Positions 17,277 through 26,110 of a stretch of DNA of 64,000 bases are shown one piece after another. The position numbers were made by a program, and so were the translations under genes. Origin of the DNA: CAVXHQ01 sp963789535 (GTDB lineage: Bacteria; Pseudomonadota; Alphaproteobacteria; Rhodobacterales; Rhodobacteraceae); contig CAWBKU010000005.1 of NCBI GenBank assembly GCA_963789535.1, positions 992,001 through 1,056,000 on the forward strand, in the 5' to 3' direction. How positions within the stretch are numbered: the stretch's first letter is position 1; each line of letters begins with the position of its first letter. A model generated the notes under the pieces. The model was not told the origin of the DNA, made no database searches, and was given only the letters and a program-made list of their open reading frames with translations.

Positions 17277-17965
17277 AGCCGGGTCCGCAGCCGGTGTCCG
17301 CCCGGATAGGTGATCCGCACCGCCGTCACCGCGCGGCCGCCGTCCCACGTCACCCGCTCGACCGCCAGCACGCCGCTGCCCGTGGCCACGCCGAGGGCCC
17401 CGGCCTCCGCGCCGCTCGCGTCCGCGGCAGAGAACGCGATCTCGCCGTGGGTGAACGGTGCGTGGGTCAGCAGCCATTCGTTGCCGCTGACCACGTCGAA
17501 CGGCGCCGTCCGGGCGCCGGGGACCACGCCGATGTCGATCCACCGATCCTCGAGCGCAAAGGGCGCCCCGTCCGCCAGATGCAGCGCCACGAGATGCAGC
17601 ATCGGTCCCGCAACATCCCCCATGGCCGCCCTGACCGTCGCCGGGGCAGGGGCCTCGCGCCGCGCGATGAGGCGGTAGCCATAGGCCCGCCCCGCGCCCT
17701 CGACCTCCTGCCGGATCAGCGCAATCTCGAACGTCGCCCGCGCCGCCGGTTGCACCGCGACCCGGGTGCCCGCCTTGCGCCGCCGGTCGAGCAGCCCGGC
17801 GTCCGCCACCGCCCGCAGGGCCCGGTTCACCGTGGTGCGGGCGCATCCGAACTCTGCCGCGAGATCGGCCTCGTTCGGGATCAGGTCGCCGGGCGCCCAT
17901 TCCCGCGCATGCAGGCGGCGCAAGACCTCGCCCTGCACCTCCTGCCAGTTGCGCCGCGCGCTCAC
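17273..17965 (-). CDS. hutC: Histidine-utilisation repressor (GntR/HutC family)
   Basis: A 230-residue regulator with an N-terminal GntR winged helix (about 5-70; ARTTVNRALRAVADAGLL) and a C-terminal UTRA ligand domain (about 85-225) that in HutC binds urocanate. The GTG start at 17965 overlaps the hutF stop (GTGA), giving translational coupling. Family knowledge and position predict repression of both arms of the hut divergon through the operator at 19350-19363. The 3' end shares CTAG with the convergent FAD oxidoreductase stop. Confidence 0.85.
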   Translation of the reverse strand: MSARRNWQEVQGEVLRRLHAREWAPGDLIPNEADLAAEFGCARTTVNRALRAVADAGLLDRRRKAGTRVAVQPAARATFEIALIRQEVEGAGRAYGYRLIARREAPAPATVRAAMGDVAGPMLHLVALHLADGAPFALEDRWIDIGVVPGARTAPFDVVSGNEWLLTHAPFTHGEIAFSAADASGAEAGALGVATGSGVLAVERVTWDGGRAVTAVRITYPGGHRLRTRL

Positions 17966-19326
17966 AGTGCGTCCCGCAGGCGGGCCGTGACCCGCCGATA
18001 GGCCGCCCCGATCGCGTCCCGCGCCCGGTGCCGCCCGCCGCTCACCAGATGCCGCCCGGCGGACCAGACGTCGCGCACCAGCCGGTCGTCGCCCGCGAAT
18101 ATCCACGCATCGAGGAGGGCGTCGCCCTGGCGCCCCTCCAGATCGACGGCGCGAGCGTCCAGCATCAGCATATCCGCCCAGTCCCCGACCCGGATCGCGC
18201 CGCTCTGCCGCCCCGCGGCCCGGGCGCCGCCCGCCAGCATCGCCCCGAACAGGCGCCGCCCCGTCGTTTCCCCGGGTGTCGCCAGCACCGCCCGCCCCCG
18301 GTCGCGCAGCCGCTGCGAGTATTCCAGCGTCCGCAGTTCCTCACTCAGCGCGATGCGGATGTTGCTGTCCGACCCGATCCCCAGCGCGCCCCCCGCCGCG
18401 AGCCATCCGGTGCCGTCGAAGATGCCGTCGCCGAGGCTCGATTCGGTGATCGGGCAGAGGCCCGCCACGGCAGCCGACCGTGCCAGCGCCGCCGTCTCGT
18501 GCGGCGCCATCTGCGTGCAGTGGATGAGGCACCAGCGGGCGTCGATCCCCATCTCGCCCAGCGCCCATTCCACCGGCCGTGCGCCCCAATGCGCCGACAC
18601 TTCCTCCACCTCCGCCACCTGTTCGGCCAGATGCATGTGCAGCGGCCCCCCCGGAAACGCCGCCGCGAACCCGCGCAGGTCGTCGCGGCCCACCGCGCGC
18701 AGCGAATGTGGCGCGGCGCCCAGCACCGCGTCGTCCGGCAAGGCCCGCAGCGCCGCCCCGGCGCCCGCGTGCAGCCGCGCGAACGCCTCGATGTCGTTGC
18801 CGAACCGCGCCTGACCCGGCCCCAGTCCGCGCCCGTCGCAGCCGCCGAACGCATAGAGAACCGGCGCCAGCGTCAGCCCGATCCCGCTGACTTCCGCCGC
18901 CGCGACGATCCGCCCTGCCATCTCCGACAGGTCGTCATAGGGTGCGCCGCCGGGCCGGTGGTGCAGATAGTGGAACTCGGCGCAGGCGGCATAGCCCGCC
19001 TCCAGCATCTCCATCTGCACGAAGGCGGCGATCGCCTGCACGTCGTCGGGCGTCAGCCGGTCGAGGAACCGGAACATGAGCTGCCGCCAGGTCCAGAAGG
19101 TGTCGCGCGGGTCCGGCCCGCGCGCCTCGGTCATCCCCGCCATCGCCCGCTGGAAGGCGTGGGAGTGCAGGTTCACCGGCGCGGGCAGCAGGATGCCGGT
19201 GCCGGTCTGCGGCGCGCCCGGTTCCACCGCCGCGATCCGCCCGTCGGTGCCGACCGTCACCACCACATCCCGCGCCCAGCCGTCCGGCAACAGCGCCTGT
19301 GCAGCCCCGATCCGCCTCTGCTCCAT
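17962..19326 (-). CDS. hutF: Formimidoylglutamate deiminase
   Basis: Zinc amidohydrolase that turns N-formimino-L-glutamate into N-formyl-L-glutamate and ammonia, the alternative branch of histidine breakdown. 454 residues. Metal and substrate motifs: NLHSHAFQRAM with His54 and His56, HMHLAEQVAEVEE near 225, LIHCTQM near 270 and GSDSNI near 330. The ATG at 19326 follows GAGG. A deformylase (HutG) that would finish the branch is not in this window. Divergent from hutI. Confidence 0.9.
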   Translation of the reverse strand: MEQRRIGAAQALLPDGWARDVVVTVGTDGRIAAVEPGAPQTGTGILLPAPVNLHSHAFQRAMAGMTEARGPDPRDTFWTWRQLMFRFLDRLTPDDVQAIAAFVQMEMLEAGYAACAEFHYLHHRPGGAPYDDLSEMAGRIVAAAEVSGIGLTLAPVLYAFGGCDGRGLGPGQARFGNDIEAFARLHAGAGAALRALPDDAVLGAAPHSLRAVGRDDLRGFAAAFPGGPLHMHLAEQVAEVEEVSAHWGARPVEWALGEMGIDARWCLIHCTQMAPHETAALARSAAVAGLCPITESSLGDGIFDGTGWLAAGGALGIGSDSNIRIALSEELRTLEYSQRLRDRGRAVLATPGETTGRRLFGAMLAGGARAAGRQSGAIRVGDWADMLMLDARAVDLEGRQGDALLDAWIFAGDDRLVRDVWSAGRHLVSGGRHRARDAIGAAYRRVTARLRDAL

Positions 19327-19338
19327 CACATGCCTCGC

Positions 19339-19367
19339 TTGACAGGGAATATGTGCATACATAATAA
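19339..19367 (+). promoter_or_regulatory. Candidate promoter of hutI
   Basis: A perfect -35 TTGACA (19339-19344) is followed after 17 bases by TAATAA (19362-19367); CATAAT at 19360 with a 15-base spacer is an alternative. It overlaps the HutC-type palindrome. Confidence 0.5.
19350..19363. promoter_or_regulatory. Candidate HutC operator
   Basis: TATGTGCATACATA, a palindrome with 5-bp arms TATGT/ACATA around GCAT, contains the GT-N4-AC core typical of GntR-family sites. It lies between hutF and hutI and inside the candidate hutI promoter. Confidence 0.55.
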
Positions 19368-19401
19368 CGGGTACATCGTCCCTGACAAGCAGGTCGCGCC
19401 G

Positions 19402-20583
19402 ATGCTCCTGACCAACGCCCGTATCGCGACCCTGAGCGACGGATTCGGCCTGATCGAGGACGGCGCCGTGGCCCTGACCGGCGACCGCATCGTCTGGGTC
19501 GGCCCGGCCCGCGCGGTGCCGTCAGAGTTTCTTGGCGACACCGTGCAAGACTGCGGCGGCAGGCTCCTCACCCCCGCCCTCATCGACTGTCACACCCATA
19601 TCGTCCACGGCGGCAACCGCGCCGCCGAATTCGAGCAGCGGCTGAACGGCGCCACCTATACAGAGGTCGCCCGCGCGGGCGGCGGCATCGTCTCGACGGT
19701 GGCGGCGACCCGGGCGGCATCGCAGGCCGACCTGCTGGCGCAGGCGCTGCCCCGGGTCGATGCGCTCATTGCCGAAGGAGTGACCACACTCGAGATAAAA
19801 TCCGGCTACGGCCTCGATACCGAAACGGAACTGCGGATGCTGCGCACCGCGCGCGAGATCGGCCACGTCCGGCCCATCGGGGTCCGCACCACGTTCCTCG
19901 GCGCCCACGCCGTGCCTGCGGGCGCCGATGCCGACACCTATATCGACACGGTCGCGATCCCCGCGCTGCGCGCGGCCCATGCCGAGGGGCTGGTCGATGC
20001 GGTCGACGGGTTCTGCGAGGGCATCGCCTTCGACACCGCCCAGATCGGGCGGGTGTTCGCCGTCGCGCGCGACCTCGGCCTGCCGGTGAAACTCCATGCC
20101 GAGCAACTGAGCCACCTTGGCGGCACGGCGCTGGCCGCTGCCCACGGCGCCCTGTCGGCGGATCATGTCGAATACGCCACCGGGGCGGACGCCGCCCTGA
20201 TGGCGGCCTCCGGCACCGTCGCCGTCCTGCTGCCCGGCGCGTTCTATACCCTGCGCGAGACGCAGGTGCCGCCCGTCGCGGCGTTCCGCGCCAACGGCGT
20301 GCCGATGGCGCTCGCCACCGACTGCAACCCCGGCTCCTCGCCGATGACCTCGCTGCTGCTGACGATGAACATGGCCTGCACGCTGTTTCGGCTGACCCCG
20401 CTCGAGGCGCTCTCCGGTGTCACCGTCCACGCCGCCCGCGCCCTCGGCCTGCCGGACCGGGGCCGCATCGGGCCGGGACTGCGCGCGGACCTCGCCCTCT
20501 GGGACGTGGGCCACCCGGCGGAACTGGCCTACCGGATCGGCTTCAATCCGCTGCGGTCCCGCATCTTCGGAGGCAACGCATGA
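19402..20583 (+). CDS. hutI: Imidazolonepropionase
   Basis: Amidohydrolase that opens 4-imidazolone-5-propionate to N-formimino-L-glutamate. 393 residues. Motifs are DCHTHIVHGG (His64, His66), IKSGYGLD, LHAEQLSHLGG and ATDCNPGSSP with the metal-binding Asp. The ATG at 19402 is chosen over the one at 19353, which lies inside the operator. The stop overlaps the hutH start (ATGA). Confidence 0.92.
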   Translation: MLLTNARIATLSDGFGLIEDGAVALTGDRIVWVGPARAVPSEFLGDTVQDCGGRLLTPALIDCHTHIVHGGNRAAEFEQRLNGATYTEVARAGGGIVSTVAATRAASQADLLAQALPRVDALIAEGVTTLEIKSGYGLDTETELRMLRTAREIGHVRPIGVRTTFLGAHAVPAGADADTYIDTVAIPALRAAHAEGLVDAVDGFCEGIAFDTAQIGRVFAVARDLGLPVKLHAEQLSHLGGTALAAAHGALSADHVEYATGADAALMAASGTVAVLLPGAFYTLRETQVPPVAAFRANGVPMALATDCNPGSSPMTSLLLTMNMACTLFRLTPLEALSGVTVHAARALGLPDRGRIGPGLRADLALWDVGHPAELAYRIGFNPLRSRIFGGNA

Positions 20584-22119
20584 TCGTCCTGACCCCCGGC
20601 GCCGCGACGCTCGCGCAATTGCACGCGATCTGGGCGACGGGCGCGCCCGCCCGCCTCGATCCCTCGGCCCGTCCGGGCATCGAGGCGGCGGCGGCGCTGG
20701 TGGCGCGGGCGGCGGCGGGCGAGGCGGCGGTCTATGGCGTCAACACCGGCTTTGGCAAACTCGCCAGCATCAAGATCGCCTCCAACGATACCGCCATCCT
20801 GCAACGCAACCTGATCCTGTCGCATTGCTGCGGCGTGGGCGAGGCGCTGGATGTGGCCACGACCCGGCTGATGATGGCCCTGAAACTGCTGTCCCTCGGG
20901 CGCGGCGCGTCCGGCGTGGCGTGGTCGACGGTCGCCCTCATCGAGGCGATGCTGGCGCGGGGCGTCACCCCCGTCATTCCCGATCAGGGGTCGGTCGGCG
21001 CGTCGGGCGACCTGGCGCCGCTGGCGCATATGGCCGCCGTGATGATCGGCGAGGGGCGGGCGATGGTGGCGGGCGAAGACCTTCCCGGCGGGGAAGCCCT
21101 CGGGCGCGCGGGCCTTGCGGCCATCGTGCTCGGCGCCAAGGAGGGGCTGGCCCTCATCAATGGCACGCAATTCTCGACCGCCTGCGCGCTGACCGGCCTC
21201 TGGGGGGCCTGGCGGAACGCGGCCACCGCCGTCGTCACGGCGGCGCTGTCGACCGACGCGATCATGGGCTCGACCGCCCCGCTCGAGGACCGCATCCACA
21301 CCCTGCGCGGCCATGCGGGGCAGATCGCGGTGGCGCGGGCGCAACGCGCGCTGATGGCAGGCTCTGCGATCCGCGAGAGCCACCGGACCGGCGACAGCCG
21401 GGTGCAGGATCCCTATTGCATCCGCTGTCAGCCGCAGGTGACGGGGGCGGCGATGGACCTTTTGCACTTTGCCGGCGCGCACCCTCGCGGTCGAGGCGAA
21501 CGCCGTCACCGACAACCCGCTGGTGCTGGTCGAGGAGGGGCTGATCGTCTCGGGCGGCAATTTCCATGCCGAACCCGTGGGGTTTGCCGCCGACCAGATC
21601 GCGGTCGCCGTGGCCGAGATCGGCGCCATCGCGCAGCGGCGGGTGGCCCTCATGGTGGATCCGACGCTGAGTTTCGACCTGCCGCCGTTCCTGACGCCGG
21701 ACCCGGGCCTGAACTCGGGCCTGATGATCGCCGAGGTGACGACCGCGGCGCTGATGTCCGAGAACAAGCATCTGGCAAACCCCTGCACCACCGATTCGAC
21801 GCCGACGAGCGCCAATCAGGAGGATCACGTGAGCATGGCCGCCCATGCGGCGCGCAGGCTGGCGCGGATGAACCGGAACCTGAACGTGATCCTCGGCGTC
21901 GAGGCGATCTGCGCCGCGCAGGGCATCGCCTTTCGCGCGCCGCTGCGGACCAGCGCGACCCTGACCGCCGTGATCGCCGTGCTGCGCACCGAGGTGCCCG
22001 AACTGACCCGCGACCGCTATCTCGCGCCCAGCCTCGAGGCGGCGGCGGCGATGGTGCGCGACGGGCGGCTGGCCGCGGTGGCGGATCTGCCGGGGTTCGT
22101 GCGGGGGGTGGGGGTGTAG
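20580..22119 (+). pseudogene. hutH: Histidine ammonia-lyase gene with single-base frameshift
   Basis: HutH deaminates L-histidine to urocanate using the MIO cofactor made from Ala141-Ser142-Gly143, seen here in GSVGASGDLAP. The first 300 or so codons read in the frame of the ATG at 20580 up to MDLLHFA. The rest of the enzyme (TLAVEANAVTDNPLV to the end at 22119) reads in the next frame. Removing one base in the GC-rich stretch 21471-21480 restores the continuous sequence HFAARTLAVEAN and a normal 512-residue protein. Either the gene is broken or the sequence has a one-base insertion. All downstream conserved parts are intact, which favours a recent event or an error. Confidence 0.85.
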
Positions 22120-22125
22120 CGGGAT

Positions 22126-22141
22126 CTTCCCCGCGGGGAAG
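22126..22141 (+). terminator. Hairpin between hutH and hutU
   Basis: CTTCCCCG / CGGGGAAG, a 16-bp perfect palindrome just after the hutH stop. It may end part of the hutIH transcripts; hutU then relies on read-through or its own promoter in the next 100 bases. Confidence 0.45.
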
Positions 22142-22239
22142 GTTCTTGCGCCAATTTTCAACGATCCGGTCGATCCGAGCGACCGCGCCACCAGAGATTG
22201 CGTCTGAACGAAACGTAGCACCATCGACCGGAGGCCGAT

Positions 22240-23925
22240 ATGACCGACCCACGCCACAACAGCCGCGACATCTATCCTGCGACCGGCACCGAGATATCGG
22301 CGAAGAGCTGGCTGACCGAGGCGCCGCTGCGGATGCTGATGAACAACCTGCACCCGGACGTGGCCGAGAACCCGCACGACCTCGTGGTCTATGGCGGGAT
22401 CGGGCGGGCGGCGCGCACATGGGCGGATTTCGACGCCATCGTCGCAAGCTTGCGCACGCTGGAGGACGACGAGACGCTGCTGGTGCAATCGGGCAAGCCG
22501 GTGGGGGTGTTCCGCACCCACGCCGATGCGCCGCGTGTGTTGATCGCCAACAGCAATCTGGTGCCGCACTGGGCGACGTGGGACCATTTCAACGACCTCG
22601 ATAAGAAGGGTCTGGCGATGTACGGCCAGATGACGGCGGGGTCGTGGATCTATATCGGCACGCAGGGGATCGTGCAGGGCACCTACGAGACGTTCATGGA
22701 GGCGGGGCGGCAGCATTACGGTGGCAGCCTGCGCGGGAAATGGATCCTGACGGGGGGTCTGGGCGGCATGGGCGGGGCGCAGCCGCTGGCCGCGGTGATG
22801 GCCGGGGCCTGCTGTCTGGCGGTGGAATGCGACGAGACGCGCGCCGATTTCCGGCTGCGGACGCGGTATGTGGATGAAAAGACGTCCGATCTGGATCAGG
22901 CACTGGGCATGATCGGGCGCTGGACGGCGGCGGGCGAGGCGAAGTCGGTGGCCCTGATCGGCAATGCGGCGGATGTGTTTCCGGCGCTGGTCGCGCGGAT
23001 GCAGGCGGGCGGGGCGCGGCCGGATATCGTCACGGACCAGACGAGTGCGCACGATCCGTTGCATGGCTATCTGCCGCGGGGCTGGTCCGTTGCGGAATGG
23101 CGGGCGCGGCAGGAGAGCGACCCGAAGGCGGTCGAGGCGGCGGCGCGGGCGAGCATGAAGGTGCAGGTCTCGGCGATGGTCGATTTCTGGAACGCGGGCG
23201 TGCCGACCCTCGATTACGGCAACAACATCCGGCAGGTGGCGCAGGACGAGGGCCTCGAGAACGCCTTTGCGTTCCCCGGTTTCGTGCCCGCCTATATCCG
23301 GCCGCTGTTCTGCCGGGGGATAGGCCCGTTCCGCTGGTGCGCGCTGTCGGGCGACCCGGAGGACATCTACAGGACCGACGCGAAGGTAAAGGAGCTGGTC
23401 GACGATCCGCACCTGCACAACTGGCTGGACATGGCGCGGGAACGGATCGCGTTTCAGGGGCTGCCTGCGCGGATCTGCTGGGTCGGCCTCGGGGTGCGGC
23501 ACAGGCTCGGCCTCGCGTTCAACGAGATGGTGCGGACGGGTGAGTTGAGCGCGCCGGTGGTGATCGGGCGGGATCATCTGGACGCAGGCTCGGTGGCGAG
23601 CCCGAACCGCGAGACCGAGGCGATGAAGGATGGCAGCGACGCGGTGAGCGACTGGCCGCTGCTCAATGCGATGCTGAACGTGGCGTCGGGGGCGACCTGG
23701 GTGTCGATCCATCACGGGGGTGGCGTCGGGATGGGGTATTCGCAACATTCGGGTATGGTGATTTGCTGCGACGGGACCGAGGATGCGGACCGGCGTATTG
23801 CGAATGTGCTCTGGAACGATCCGGCGACGGGGGTGATGCGGCACGCGGATGCAGGGTATGAGGAGGCGCTCGACTGTGCGCGCGAACAGGGGCTGAACCT
23901 GCCGGGGATCCTCGGGCGGTCCTGA
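22240..23925 (+). CDS. hutU: Urocanate hydratase
   Basis: Converts urocanate to 4-imidazolone-5-propionate with tightly bound NAD+. 561 residues, full length. Seen are the start motif GTEISAKSWLTEAPLRMLMNN (17-37), NAD-binding TGGLGGMGGAQP, DQTSAHDPLHGY, the FCRGIGPFRW loop, and HHGGGVGMGYSQHSGM near the end. The ATG at 22240 follows GGAGG. It lies last in the hutIHU arm, separated from hutH by 120 bp with a hairpin. Confidence 0.95.
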   Translation: MTDPRHNSRDIYPATGTEISAKSWLTEAPLRMLMNNLHPDVAENPHDLVVYGGIGRAARTWADFDAIVASLRTLEDDETLLVQSGKPVGVFRTHADAPRVLIANSNLVPHWATWDHFNDLDKKGLAMYGQMTAGSWIYIGTQGIVQGTYETFMEAGRQHYGGSLRGKWILTGGLGGMGGAQPLAAVMAGACCLAVECDETRADFRLRTRYVDEKTSDLDQALGMIGRWTAAGEAKSVALIGNAADVFPALVARMQAGGARPDIVTDQTSAHDPLHGYLPRGWSVAEWRARQESDPKAVEAAARASMKVQVSAMVDFWNAGVPTLDYGNNIRQVAQDEGLENAFAFPGFVPAYIRPLFCRGIGPFRWCALSGDPEDIYRTDAKVKELVDDPHLHNWLDMARERIAFQGLPARICWVGLGVRHRLGLAFNEMVRTGELSAPVVIGRDHLDAGSVASPNRETEAMKDGSDAVSDWPLLNAMLNVASGATWVSIHHGGGVGMGYSQHSGMVICCDGTEDADRRIANVLWNDPATGVMRHADAGYEEALDCAREQGLNLPGILGRS

Positions 23926-23972
23926 ACCGGGCGCGCGGTTGACTAAGCCGTGCGTTGCCGCGAAGGGTGCGG

Positions 23973-23980
23973 GGTATACC
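23973..23980. promoter_or_regulatory. GGTATACC palindrome upstream of the 2-hydroxyacid dehydrogenase gene
   Basis: GGTATACC lies 21 bases before the ATG of the next gene and is followed by ATTTGCCC. The same core recurs at 27120 and 30333 in this gene cluster; the last is also followed by GTTTGCCC. Candidate site for the FadR-type GntR regulator at 29626-30282. Confidence 0.6.
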
Positions 23981-24000
23981 ATTTGCCCCGGAGACGCCCC

Positions 24001-24939
24001 ATGACCGCCACCCTTGCCATCGGCCCCTATAACGAGACGGAGCGTCCGGCCCTCGACGACCGTTTTGCCGCGCGGTGCATCGACGGCCCGGGGGCGGTCG
24101 CCGGGCTCGACGCGGATTTGCGCGCGGGAATCCGGGCGGTCGCCTACAAGAGCCATCTGCCGTTCGGCGGGGCCGAGATGGACCTGCTGCCGGCGCTGGG
24201 GGTGATCGCCAACTACGGTGTCGGCTACGATGCGATCGACGTGGCGGCGGCCACCGCGCGGGGTGTGACGGTGACGAATACGCCCGACGTGCTGAACGAC
24301 GACGTGGCCGACCTCGCCATCGCGATGTGGCTGATGCAGGGGCGGCAGATGCGCGCCGCCGAGGCCTGGGTGCGGGACGGCAACTGGGCCGAAAAGGGGC
24401 CGGTGCCCCTCAACCGCAAGCTCTCGGGCGGGCGCGCGGGGATCATGGGGCTGGGCCGGATCGGGCGCGACATCGCCGACCGGCTGGCGGCGTTCAAGAT
24501 GGATATCCACTATCATTCCCGCAGCGAAAAGGAGACGCCGGGCTGGACCTGGCACGCCGATCCCGTGGCGCTGGCGGAGGCGGTCGATTTCCTCTTCGTG
24601 GCGCTGGTCGGCGGGGCGGCGACCGAGAACTATGTCTCGGGCGAGGTGATCGCGGCGCTGGGGCCGCGCGGTGTTCTGATGAACATCTCGCGCGGCAGTT
24701 GCGTGGACGAGGCGGCGCTGCTCGATGCGCTCGAGTCCGGCGCGATTGCGGGCGCGGGCCTCGATGTGTTCGTCGGCGAACCGAAGGTGGACCCGCGGTT
24801 CCTCGCGCTCGACAACGTGGTGCTGCAACCGCATCAGGGGTCTGGCACCGTCGAGACGCGGGCGGCGATGGCGCGGTTGCAGGGCGACAATATCGCGGCA
24901 TTTCTGGCCGGCGATGCCGTGTTGACGCCGGTGAACTGA
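24001..24939 (+). CDS. D-2-hydroxyacid dehydrogenase (hydroxypyruvate/glyoxylate-reductase-like)
   Basis: NAD(P)-dependent dehydrogenase, 312 residues. It has a catalytic domain start with ANYGVGYDAIDV, a nucleotide fold GLGRIGRDIADRL near 147, the catalytic Arg in NISRGSCVDE near 228, Glu in the AGLDVFVGEP region and the catalytic His in QPHQGSGT near 280. The ATG at 24001 follows CCGGAGA. A GGTATACC site just upstream ties it to the acid-sugar cluster; it may reduce or oxidise a 2-keto/2-hydroxy acid intermediate there. The exact substrate is open. Confidence 0.78.
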   Translation: MTATLAIGPYNETERPALDDRFAARCIDGPGAVAGLDADLRAGIRAVAYKSHLPFGGAEMDLLPALGVIANYGVGYDAIDVAAATARGVTVTNTPDVLNDDVADLAIAMWLMQGRQMRAAEAWVRDGNWAEKGPVPLNRKLSGGRAGIMGLGRIGRDIADRLAAFKMDIHYHSRSEKETPGWTWHADPVALAEAVDFLFVALVGGAATENYVSGEVIAALGPRGVLMNISRGSCVDEAALLDALESGAIAGAGLDVFVGEPKVDPRFLALDNVVLQPHQGSGTVETRAAMARLQGDNIAAFLAGDAVLTPVN

Positions 24940-25045
24940 GGCCGCCGCCGAAAAGTTTCCTGTGGATCGATTGTCGTGTAGCGTCCCCTTTGCGACGGGG
25001 ACGAGCGCGAGCGGGCGACGCGATGCACCAAACTGCGGGATCGAG

Positions 25046-26104
25046 ATGGACGTCAGCGAAAAGGGCAGCCTGGTCTGGACCGTCACCCCGGATCTCCTCG
25101 GGATTCTCGACGCCTCGGGGGTCTTTGCCGAGACCAACCCGGCCTGGTTCGAGACGCTCGGCTGGACGGCGGACGAGATCGAGTCGCGACGGTTCTCCGA
25201 CTTCCTGCATCCCGACGACGTTGCAGCCTCCGAGGCGGGGTTCGACGAGATCGAGAGGGGCCACAACGTTCTGGGGTTCGAGAACCGGTACCGCACAGCG
25301 GACGGTTCCTACAGGTGGCTGTCCTGGAACGTCGTTCCGGTGGGCGATCGCTATATCTGCACGGCGCGGGATATAACGCAACGCAAGGATACCGAGGCGG
25401 CGCTGAAATCGCGCGAGGAGGAGGCGGCGCTGCGCGAACAGTTCGTGGCGGTCCTTGGCCACGATCTGCGCAACCCGCTGGCGGCGCTGAGTTCGGGGAT
25501 GAACATCCTGCGGCGCCGGGTCGACGACGCGGAGACGCGCGACCTGATGGCGGAGATGGGCGCCTCGGTGCGGCGGATGGCGGGCCTCATCGACGACGTG
25601 ATGGACTTTGCCCGGGCGCGGCTGGGGGGCGGCCTCGCGAGCGGCGACAAGCGGGCCAGCGACCTGACCCCGACCCTTGGCGCGACGGTGCAGGAGTTGC
25701 GCGCGGCCCATGCCGGGGTGACGATCCTCGAGACCTATGACTTTGAGGAGCCGGTGTGGTGCGAGGCGCGCCGGGTCGCGCAACTGCTGTCGAACCTGCT
25801 GTCGAATGCGATCACCCATGGCAATCCGGATCAGCCGATCCGCGTCCGGGCGTTCGACACGGCAGGCGCGTTCGTCCTGACGGTCGCCAACGGGGGCGCG
25901 GCGATACCGGAGGCGGCGCGCCCGATGCTGTTCGCGCCGTTCGCGCGGTCGGACCTGCGGCACTCGCAGAACGGGCTCGGCCTCGGCCTGTTCATCGCGA
26001 GCGAGATCGCGAAGGGGCACGGCGGGACGCTTGCCTTCACGTCGGACGGCGCGGCCACGGTCTTTGTGTTCACGATGCCGAGGGCGCAGCCCCCGGGAGG
26101 GTAG
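25046..26104 (+). CDS. Orphan PAS-domain sensor histidine kinase
   Basis: A 352-residue soluble kinase with no membrane segment. PAS domain with PAC at about 12-115 (LDASGVFAETNPAW to ICTARDITQRKD), short coiled linker, dimerisation/phospho-acceptor helix with His139 in VLGHDLRNPLAALSSGMN, and an ATPase domain with N-box NLLSNAITHG and G2 box GLGLGLFIASEIAKGHGG. The G1 box is unusual (VANGGAAIPE lacks the common DNGxGI Asp). No response regulator is nearby. The ATG at 25046 is preferred because the PAS domain follows directly and GGGA precedes it. It ends seven bp from the convergent denD-like gene. Confidence 0.78.
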   Translation: MDVSEKGSLVWTVTPDLLGILDASGVFAETNPAWFETLGWTADEIESRRFSDFLHPDDVAASEAGFDEIERGHNVLGFENRYRTADGSYRWLSWNVVPVGDRYICTARDITQRKDTEAALKSREEEAALREQFVAVLGHDLRNPLAALSSGMNILRRRVDDAETRDLMAEMGASVRRMAGLIDDVMDFARARLGGGLASGDKRASDLTPTLGATVQELRAAHAGVTILETYDFEEPVWCEARRVAQLLSNLLSNAITHGNPDQPIRVRAFDTAGAFVLTVANGGAAIPEAARPMLFAPFARSDLRHSQNGLGLGLFIASEIAKGHGGTLAFTSDGAATVFVFTMPRAQPPGG

Positions 26105-26110
26105 GGCCGA

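Noticed and set aside
20580..22119. Programmed ribosomal frameshift in hutH
   Set aside because: No slippery heptamer is visible at the junction and HutH is not known to use frameshifting; an indel is the simpler explanation.
21262..25296. A very long open frame on the minus strand across hutH-hutU and the dehydrogenase gene (also similar ones at 7345-10581 and 35988-39368)
   Set aside because: Antisense to clearly conserved genes, with Arg/His/Pro-rich composition and no motif; typical shadow of GC-rich third-codon bias.
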